Source: UBA4421 sp002470275
GTDB lineage: Bacteria > Pseudomonadota > Gammaproteobacteria > Pseudomonadales > Azotimanducaceae
Direction of reading: 5' to 3'
DNA length: 10,359 bases
Assembly: GCA_913052345.1 (NCBI GenBank)
Contig: CAJXDR010000062.1
Span: forward strand, 1 to 10,359
The translations under genes were made by a program, and so were the position numbers. The notes beneath the pieces are model-generated. The model saw only the letters and a program-made list of their open reading frames with translations, did no database searches and was not told the origin of the DNA. The stretch's first letter is position 1. Each line of letters opens with the position of its first letter. Shown here in pieces: positions 6,458 through 10,359 of the stretch.

Positions 6458-6988
6458 ATGAAGGGATGGTTGAGCAAGCTGTTTGTTGTGGGATGGTGCG
6501 TGGTGTTTTTGACTAGCTGCGGATCATCCCGCGTTGTGGTGAGCTGTTTGGATCACATCCAGGCGGGCGATATGGGCCGCTTTGTTGAGCAGGAGGGCGG
6601 CCTTGTGTTGGACCCTCTAACAGGCGCGGAGTGGTATCGCTGCGCTCTGGGCCAACGCTATACGGATGGTGGATGTGTTGGCCATCCAAGGCGCCTAGCC
6701 TGGGAAGAGGTCCCCCAAATGATCGCGGAGATAGAGGAGCAGACGGGCGTGTCCTGGCGTCTGCCCCTGGATGAAGAGTTCTTCGCGATTACACGCAAAG
6801 ACTGTATAAATCCTGTGGTTAATCCGAATGTTTTTCCAAACATTACTATCGAAAACCATTGGGTCGTCGGTACTGGTCTGAGCCCTCGGGAAGAATGCAT
6901 GCTCTATACGTACACCGGGACGCGATCCTGCCGCGTGATCCAGGAGATGCCGCTTCCCGTGCTCATGGTCAAAGAGCACAGCCGCTAA
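6458..6988 (+). CDS. DUF1566/Lcl-domain outer-membrane lipoprotein
   Basis: A 176-aa lipoprotein and the only plus-strand gene. Residues 1-21 form a lipoprotein signal (K2, K7, hydrophobic core, lipobox L18-T-S-C21). Gly22 after the lipidated cysteine is not the inner-membrane retention Asp, so outer-membrane sorting is expected. The mature part follows the DUF1566 (Lcl C-terminal) layout: G48-L-V-L-D-P-L-T-G-A-E-W-Y-R-C, a C-V-G turn, S99-W-R-L-P-L-D-E-E-F, N118-P-V-V-N-P-N-V-F-P and a late H-W-V-V-G. Further cysteines at 30, 62, 73, 116, 147 and 158 could pair as disulfides. The ATG at 6458 is chosen for AGAGGA at 7-nt spacing and because the signal peptide then begins normally. The upstream ATG at 6425 lacks a ribosome site. 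Function is unknown; a link to motility rests only on its position. Confidence 0.85.
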   Translation: MKGWLSKLFVVGWCVVFLTSCGSSRVVVSCLDHIQAGDMGRFVEQEGGLVLDPLTGAEWYRCALGQRYTDGGCVGHPRRLAWEEVPQMIAEIEEQTGVSWRLPLDEEFFAITRKDCINPVVNPNVFPNITIENHWVVGTGLSPREECMLYTYTGTRSCRVIQEMPLPVLMVKEHSR

Positions 6989-7024
6989 TGAGTACCGCCC
7001 TCCCGACTCGTCAGCGCGGACCGA

Positions 7025-7402
7025 TTAGCTGACGGTTTGCCAAGCCTCGCGAAGTTCGGACATGGCGAGATACAGTTTACCAATGCTTTCGGCGTCTTTG
7101 TCGGACTTGGCCTTAAACAGGCTTGCAGCGATCGCGGTATAGGTATCGTACAGCTTTTGAGCCACTTCCCCGCCCTGCTCCATGTCGAGCACGCCGCGTA
7201 GGGCGATGACGATTTGTAGCGCGTGGGTGGATGCTTTGTCGAAGGCCTCGTGCTCTTCTCTGACGACAGACTCTTCCGCCTGCCGCAGCAGGACGCAGGC
7301 TTTGTCAAAAAGCATGGAGATCAGCTGCGCAGGATTTTGGGTTGCTGCTTTCGCCTCAACATCGATATTGCTGTACTGAGCCAGCGCGGTCTTTCGATAC
7401 AT
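7025..7402 (-). CDS. fliS: Flagellin export chaperone FliS
   Basis: A 125-aa all-helical cytoplasmic chaperone that binds the C-terminal D0 region of flagellin and prevents premature assembly before export. Family features are M1-Y-x-x-x-A-L-x-Q-Y, N23-P-A-Q-L-I-S-M-L-F-D in helix 1, I64-x-x-L-R-G-V-L-D-x-x-x-G-G in the middle, L84-Y-D-T-Y, and the closing L117-R-E-A-W. Length and order match E. coli FliS. The ATG at 7400-7402 gives the usual M-Y start. A TTG five codons earlier is possible but atypical, and the ribosome site is weak for both. It lies downstream of flaG and has its own sigma-28 promoter candidate. FliD is missing from its usual place just upstream. Confidence 0.94.
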   Translation of the reverse strand: MYRKTALAQYSNIDVEAKAATQNPAQLISMLFDKACVLLRQAEESVVREEHEAFDKASTHALQIVIALRGVLDMEQGGEVAQKLYDTYTAIAASLFKAKSDKDAESIGKLYLAMSELREAWQTVS

Positions 7403-7429
7403 GATTTTCTTATCCAAGTTATTCTCGCA

Positions 7430-7444
7430 CTGATCTTAGATCAG
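7430..7444. repeat. Short inverted repeat in fliS leader
   Basis: CTGATC-TTA-GATCAG is a perfect 6-bp inverted repeat with a 3-nt loop, lying between the predicted fliS transcription start and the fliS ATG. On the minus strand no T-run follows it, so it is not a standard terminator. It might be a weak leader hairpin or protein site. It is short enough to be chance. Confidence 0.35.
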
Positions 7445-7463
7445 CACTTTGTACCTACTAACG

Positions 7464-7490
7464 CAATCGGATACAAGCTGACGATCTTTA
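7464..7490 (-). promoter_or_regulatory. Sigma-28 (FliA) promoter candidate for fliS
   Basis: Minus strand: -35 TAAAGATC (7490-7483), exactly 11 nt, then -10 TCCGATTG (7471-7464). Matches to TAAAGTTT-N11-GCCGATAA are 6 of 8 and 5 of 8. The CCGATTG core is the same as in the pomA promoter candidate. The -35 begins 4 nt past the flaG stop codon, and the predicted start near 7456 leaves about 54 nt before the fliS ATG. This would let the chaperone be made independently of fliC-flaG read-through. Confidence 0.7.
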
Positions 7491-7493
7491 GCT

Positions 7494-7868
7494 TTATGTT
7501 TGTTTATCCACAAAGGTGCCAAGCATTCGGGTCAGATTGCGCATAAAGGCCAATAATTCCTCAGCCGGCATCTGCCGAATGGTATCACCAGACTCCGTAT
7601 CCACGACCTTGATCACGTTGCTGCCGGTCGTATCGTCTCGGGTGAACTGCACCGATCGATTGCGCAAATCCATCATGACCTGAATCTGCTCAATCGAGTT
7701 GTCCAGTTCAGTCTGGCTGGTGCTGGCCGGCACTGCGGGCGCAGATTCCAGCACCTGTCTTTGAGGAACAACCTCGGCCACCTTGGGTAAGGGCTGCTCT
7801 GCCTTGGTTTTCGTCGCCGGCTCTAAGGCCGGCGGCGGGGTACTACTGCCTACTGATTCGACAGACAT
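7494..7868 (-). CDS. flaG: FlaG family flagellar protein
   Basis: A 124-aa FlaG protein. Residues 1-52 are a disordered Pro/Ala/Ser-rich leader. Residues 53-118 are the FlaG domain: L56-D-N-S-I-E-Q-I, R69-N-R-S-V-Q-F-T, I86-K-V-V-D-T-E-S-G-D-T-I-R-Q-M-P-A-E-E-L-L. FlaG family members are encoded next to flagellin and affect filament length in several bacteria; the mechanism is not settled. The ATG at 7866-7868 is chosen because AAGGAG lies 6 nt upstream; a longer in-frame reading would start inside that site. It follows fliC after a 215-nt hairpin-rich spacer with no sigma-28 promoter that I can find, so it probably depends on read-through from fliC. Confidence 0.93.
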   Translation of the reverse strand: MSVESVGSSTPPPALEPATKTKAEQPLPKVAEVVPQRQVLESAPAVPASTSQTELDNSIEQIQVMMDLRNRSVQFTRDDTTGSNVIKVVDTESGDTIRQMPAEELLAFMRNLTRMLGTFVDKQT

Positions 7869-7971
7869 TTCTATCTCCTTGGGCATCAGCTATTTGCTGG
7901 TAAGCCCGCTCAACGTTGGCGCAACGCTCTACGCGACGCCCTTTATACGGCCCCTATTAGGCCGCTGCCAA

Positions 7972-8004
7972 GATAGCCAGAGCTCCCAGGGGAGTCCGGC
8001 TATC
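7972..8004. repeat. Compound hairpin in fliC-flaG spacer
   Basis: Outer arms GATAGCC and GGCTATC (7 bp) enclose an inner CTCCC/GGGAG stem (7983-7987/7990-7994), giving a long interrupted hairpin. No T-run follows. Confidence 0.55.
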
Positions 8005-8024
8005 GCTCGCGACCTGTTGTCGAG

Positions 8025-8050
8025 GTACGCGCCGGTCGCAAGGCGCGTAC
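8025..8050. repeat. Inverted repeat in fliC-flaG spacer
   Basis: GTACGCGCC and GGCGCGTAC form a perfect 9-bp GC-rich stem with an 8-nt loop, two bases from the preceding hairpin. The same arm and loop sizes recur at 10264-10289 upstream of fliC, with a different sequence. Confidence 0.6.
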
Positions 8051-8052
8051 GA

Positions 8053-8076
8053 CTTAGGGTGACCCTCTACCCTAAG
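8053..8076. repeat. Inverted repeat just after fliC
   Basis: CTTAGGGT and ACCCTAAG form a perfect 8-bp stem with an 8-nt loop, 7 nt downstream of the fliC stop in transcript direction. No T-tract follows on either strand. Best read as a 3'-UTR hairpin of the fliC mRNA. Confidence 0.6.
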
Positions 8077-8083
8077 GCCTTAG

Positions 8084-9922
8084 CTATCCACGCAGTACCT
8101 GCAGTACAACGTCGGTAGATGCATTGGCCTGGGCAAGCATGGAAGCCCCGGCCTGTTGAAGCACTTGCGCCTTGGCGAGACGAGAAGTCTCCGCCGCGAA
8201 ATCCGCGTCTGAAACCCGAGATCGAGCGCCGATCGTATATTCTGTGACCTTCATGAGGTTAGACACTGAGTAATCCAATCGATTTTGCAGCGTCCCTAGG
8301 GAGCCTCGCAAGGAAGAAACAGTCTCAAGTGCCCCGTCAATGACGGCTAGCGCATTGGTGGCACCTATGGTCGTCGCGACCGACGTAGAGGTTACGGAGG
8401 AGAGCGCGGCGGTCGCATCTGCAGCTGCGGTGCTAAAGTAGTTAAAGCTACCAGAGGTTTGGGTGGCGCTGAACCCACTTGAGGAATACAGACGCACGCT
8501 ACCCAGAATGGTGGTGGCTCCTGTACCCGTGCTGGCGTTAAGCGCGACCTCTTTGGGCGTTGTTATATTGGTCAGCGCCAACGCAGTAGCGCCCCCCACG
8601 GATACTGTGAGAGGAGCAGAAATGCCTCCTGCTCGGCCAAAGGTGAAGTCGGTATTGCTGCTAGACGTTGCGTTTGCTGCTGCTGAGTAGTTGACCCCCG
8701 CAGCGGTCAAGATAGTGCCAAGTGCCGTGTGGAAGGCAGATGTCGTAGCGTCCACAGCGATCCGATTATTGGCTGCATCGGTGTTGCCCGAAGTCACTAC
8801 GGTGTAGCTCACTTGGGTCTCACCGCCAAAATCGATGGTGACCGTGTCACCCGTTGTGCTGTTTGTTGCGGTTGCTGCTTGGTGTGCTGCCAGCAGGCTC
8901 ACCGTATCCGCCTGAACAATCGACGTATTATCCGTCACGCCATCGTTCTCTATGCTGGCGATACGCAGGTCCGTACCCGTAGATTCGTTCTCAATCGTGA
9001 TGTCGTCGCCATCTTTGTCCTCGAGCCTAACCTTGTTGTCGGTTGTCGCTGAGGCGAGTACACCGGTGGTTGCCGAAATAGCGTTGATCTTTGAGACAGC
9101 ATCGCCGACTGCATTACTCGATATGGTAAAGGATGCGGTGGCTTCACCGTTGATCTTCAAGATGTAGGCAGTTTCCGTCGCGCTGGAGGAACTCAAAAGT
9201 CCGAAGGTTCTGGCCTGAGCAAGGACAGTCGTTGCTCCGGCAACAGCATTGATCTTCGTGGCGACTTGTTTCGCAGAATCTCCTGCTTCGATGTCCACGG
9301 TCCTCGTGTTGCCATTTGCAACGATGGTTAGGTCTTCGCCTGTCGTATTATTGGAAGGCGGAGCGCTGGCGGTGGCGATCGGCGAGCGAGCCATGGAGGT
9401 GACCACGTAGGCCCCAAGCAGTGCCGCTTCAATTGAATCGATGTTAAAGGCGATGTCTTCTCCGCTCATGATCCCCAACTGAAGCTTCTTGGCTGTGAAA
9501 GTGCCATTCAGAATCTGTGTCCCGTTGTATCGGGTATTGGCTGAAACGCGCGAAATTTCGTTCTTAAGCTGTGTAATTTCGTCATCGGCAAAAGCGCGTT
9601 CAGTCGCCGTGTTTGTAGCGTTTGCAGATTGAACGGCAAGCTCTCGCATGCGTTGCAACATGCCCGACACTTCAACGAGGGCATTTTCTGCCGTTTTAAT
9701 CAAAGCGATCCCATCGTTGGCGTTCTTGGTTGCCATGGTAAGACCACGAATCTGAGAGTTCATCCTTTCGACCATGGCGAGACCGGCGGCATCATCAGCC
9801 GCGCTGTTGATCCTTTGGCCAGTCGACAAACGCTCCATGGCGAGTTCCATTTCCTGTCTCGACTCTGTCAGGGCCCGTTGGGCCTGAATCGCGCCGATAT
9901 TCGTGTTTAACACCAATCCCAT
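8084..9922 (-). CDS. fliC: Flagellin (filament subunit)
   Basis: A 612-aa flagellin, exported through the flagellar secretion system and polymerised into the filament. The conserved N-terminal D0/D1 region spans about 1-175 and includes N6-T-N, R31-L-S-T-G-x-R-I-N-S-A-A-D-D-A-A-G-L, N67-A-N-D-G and L89-Q-R-M-R-E-L-A-V-Q-S. The last stretch resembles the site that animal TLR5 recognises in Salmonella-type flagellins. The C-terminal D1/D0 region (about 520-612) has the S541-L-G-T-L-Q-N-R-L tract and ends V-L-Q-V-L-R-G. The central region (176-520) is Ala/Ser/Thr-rich and contains two segments resembling flagellin IN motifs (about 193-235 and 250-300). No signal peptide is present, as expected. 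The ATG at 9920-9922 has AAGGGG 7 nt upstream. A strong sigma-28 promoter candidate lies about 140 nt upstream. Confidence 0.97.
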   Translation of the reverse strand: MGLVLNTNIGAIQAQRALTESRQEMELAMERLSTGQRINSAADDAAGLAMVERMNSQIRGLTMATKNANDGIALIKTAENALVEVSGMLQRMRELAVQSANATNTATERAFADDEITQLKNEISRVSANTRYNGTQILNGTFTAKKLQLGIMSGEDIAFNIDSIEAALLGAYVVTSMARSPIATASAPPSNNTTGEDLTIVANGNTRTVDIEAGDSAKQVATKINAVAGATTVLAQARTFGLLSSSSATETAYILKINGEATASFTISSNAVGDAVSKINAISATTGVLASATTDNKVRLEDKDGDDITIENESTGTDLRIASIENDGVTDNTSIVQADTVSLLAAHQAATATNSTTGDTVTIDFGGETQVSYTVVTSGNTDAANNRIAVDATTSAFHTALGTILTAAGVNYSAAANATSSSNTDFTFGRAGGISAPLTVSVGGATALALTNITTPKEVALNASTGTGATTILGSVRLYSSSGFSATQTSGSFNYFSTAAADATAALSSVTSTSVATTIGATNALAVIDGALETVSSLRGSLGTLQNRLDYSVSNLMKVTEYTIGARSRVSDADFAAETSRLAKAQVLQQAGASMLAQANASTDVVLQVLRG

Positions 9923-10062
9923 AACTAAACCCCTTTAGCTATCTACATACTGCATAACCTTGCCGGTTTTTAAGTGGCGTCGGCGTACAAGCGGCAACAA
10001 AGGTGGCAAAACGGGCCATTTCTGGCCGGTGCTCTGGCAACCCTTTGCCGCCTACATGAACG

Positions 10063-10089
10063 TAGTCGGGTTAGCGGTGAAAAACTTTA
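10063..10089 (-). promoter_or_regulatory. Sigma-28 (FliA) promoter candidate for fliC
   Basis: Minus strand: a perfect 8 of 8 -35 element TAAAGTTT (10089-10082), exactly 11 nt, then CCCGACTA (10070-10063), matching GCCGATAA at 5 of 8. The predicted start near 10056 gives a leader of about 130 nt before the fliC ATG. Flagellin genes are the archetypal FliA targets. Confidence 0.8.
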
Positions 10090-10098
10090 GGGTTTTTA

Positions 10099-10117
10099 CG
10101 TGAGAAATTCTTTCACG
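10099..10117. repeat. Inverted repeat upstream of fliC promoter
   Basis: CGTGA and TCACG arms, extendable to 7 bp with one G-T pair, lie 10 nt upstream of the fliC -35 element. In DNA form this could be an operator, but there is no independent support for that. Confidence 0.4.
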
Positions 10118-10120
10118 CCC

Positions 10121-10141
10121 CCGGCCAGACCCCCTGGCCGG
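10121..10141. repeat. GC-rich hairpin upstream of fliC promoter
   Basis: CCGGCCAG and CTGGCCGG form a perfect 8-bp stem with a 5-nt loop. No T-run follows on either strand. Confidence 0.55.
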
Positions 10142-10202
10142 AAACGTGGAAAGACTAAGGGTGGATCGCTAGGTGATTACTGATCTCTCTATTAAGGCCC
10201 CG

Positions 10203-10253
10203 GGCCAGGGGCTCTTCAGCATTCTCAGCTAAAGGGGTCGTGAGCCCCTGGCC
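10203..10253. repeat. 12-bp perfect inverted repeat
   Basis: GGCCAGGGGCTC and GAGCCCCTGGCC form a perfect 12-bp stem around a 27-nt loop. It is the longest perfect inverted repeat I found in the window. No T-tract flanks it. Confidence 0.65.
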
Positions 10254-10263
10254 TGAGAAAGAT

Positions 10264-10289
10264 CCCTACCTAACCCTTGCTAGGTAGGG
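10264..10289. repeat. 9-bp inverted repeat, possible weak minus-strand terminator
   Basis: CCCTACCTA and TAGGTAGGG form a perfect 9-bp stem with an 8-nt loop. On the minus strand ATCTTTCT follows, a poor T-rich tract, so it could weakly terminate transcription arriving from beyond the window. Calling it a terminator is speculative. Confidence 0.5.
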
Positions 10290-10296
10290 GCACCCA

Positions 10297-10330
10297 TCAG
10301 CCGTCAGACAGACCCTATCTGATTAGCTGA
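10297..10330. repeat. Nested two-step hairpin near right edge
   Basis: Outer arms TCAGC/GCTGA (10297-10301/10326-10330) and inner arms TCAGA/TCTGA (10304-10308/10318-10322) stack with small internal loops, making a 10-bp interrupted hairpin. Confidence 0.45.
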
Positions 10331-10359
10331 ATTGCGAGTTGGGATGAAGCGTTGGCTTG

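Larger units (their letters stand above)
7869..8083. other. Hairpin-rich fliC-flaG spacer
   Basis: This 215-nt spacer has no plausible gene. It is packed with perfect inverted repeats: 8-bp arms 8053-8060/8069-8076 (8-nt loop), 9-bp arms 8025-8033/8042-8050 (8-nt loop), 7-bp arms 7972-7978/7998-8004 enclosing an inner 5-bp stem 7983-7987/7990-7994, and 5-bp arms 7948-7952/7960-7964. A 12-base palindrome CTAAGGCCTTAG (8072-8083) overlaps the first. None is followed by a T-run on the minus strand, so canonical intrinsic terminators are not seen. The array may stabilise the fliC mRNA end, mark processing sites, or reduce read-through into flaG. Confidence 0.75.
9923..10359. other. Structured non-coding region upstream of fliC
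   Basis: This 437-nt stretch holds no supportable gene. It contains the fliC sigma-28 promoter candidate, a roughly 130-nt fliC leader with two small hairpins (10014-10018/10023-10027 and 10036-10040/10045-10049), and further inverted repeats upstream of the promoter. The part beyond 10142 may be the 3' flank of a gene outside the window. It resembles the hairpin-rich spacer after fliC in style, though not in sequence. Confidence 0.7.

Noticed and set aside
7009..7034. Inverted repeat CGTCAGC/GCTGACG between the convergent lipoprotein and fliS genes as a terminator
   Set aside because: The stem includes the last fliS codons, the loop is 12 nt and neither side is followed by a convincing T-run. 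It may still be a weak two-way terminator.
10099..10330. Hairpin cluster as a CRISPR array or insertion-sequence ends
   Set aside because: The repeats differ from one another, spacing is irregular, and no cas or transposase gene is present.

Overview
The window looks like a flagellar locus from a marine-type gammaproteobacterium. The organism is inferred from protein style only: the stator proteins resemble Vibrio PomA/PomB, and flagellin, FlaG and FliS are of ordinary proteobacterial type. Nothing in the window fixes the genus. All genes but one run on the minus strand, so transcription goes from high to low coordinates.

Right part (7025-10359), the filament module. Reading leftward there is 437 nt of hairpin-rich non-coding DNA with a strong sigma-28 (FliA) promoter candidate, then fliC (flagellin, 612 aa), a 215-nt hairpin-rich spacer, flaG, a second sigma-28 promoter candidate overlapping the end of flaG, and fliS (flagellin chaperone). 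The filament cap gene fliD, which usually sits between flaG and fliS, is absent here.

Middle (6340-7024). The only plus-strand gene encodes a DUF1566/Lcl-type outer-membrane lipoprotein. It is divergent from the stator genes, and the shared 118-nt spacer holds a third sigma-28 candidate facing the stator genes.

Left part (1-6339), a tightly packed seven-gene run. It contains pomA (stator ion-channel subunit), two tandem diverged pomB-like genes, a six-helix voltage-gated-type potassium channel, a 67-aa five-cysteine protein, a CLC-type chloride channel with CBS domains, and the start of a secreted Sel1-repeat protein cut by the window edge. Gaps are 11, -8, 45, -4, 2 and 24 nt. No terminator is visible between them, so co-transcription from the sigma-28 promoter is plausible.

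The most interesting idea is this physical and possibly regulatory link between a probably sodium-driven stator with two B subunits and two membrane ion channels. The CLC protein has also lost both glutamates associated with proton coupling. Also notable are an internal duplication in both PomB-like proteins and the arrays of perfect short hairpins on both sides of fliC, which lack the T-tracts of normal terminators.
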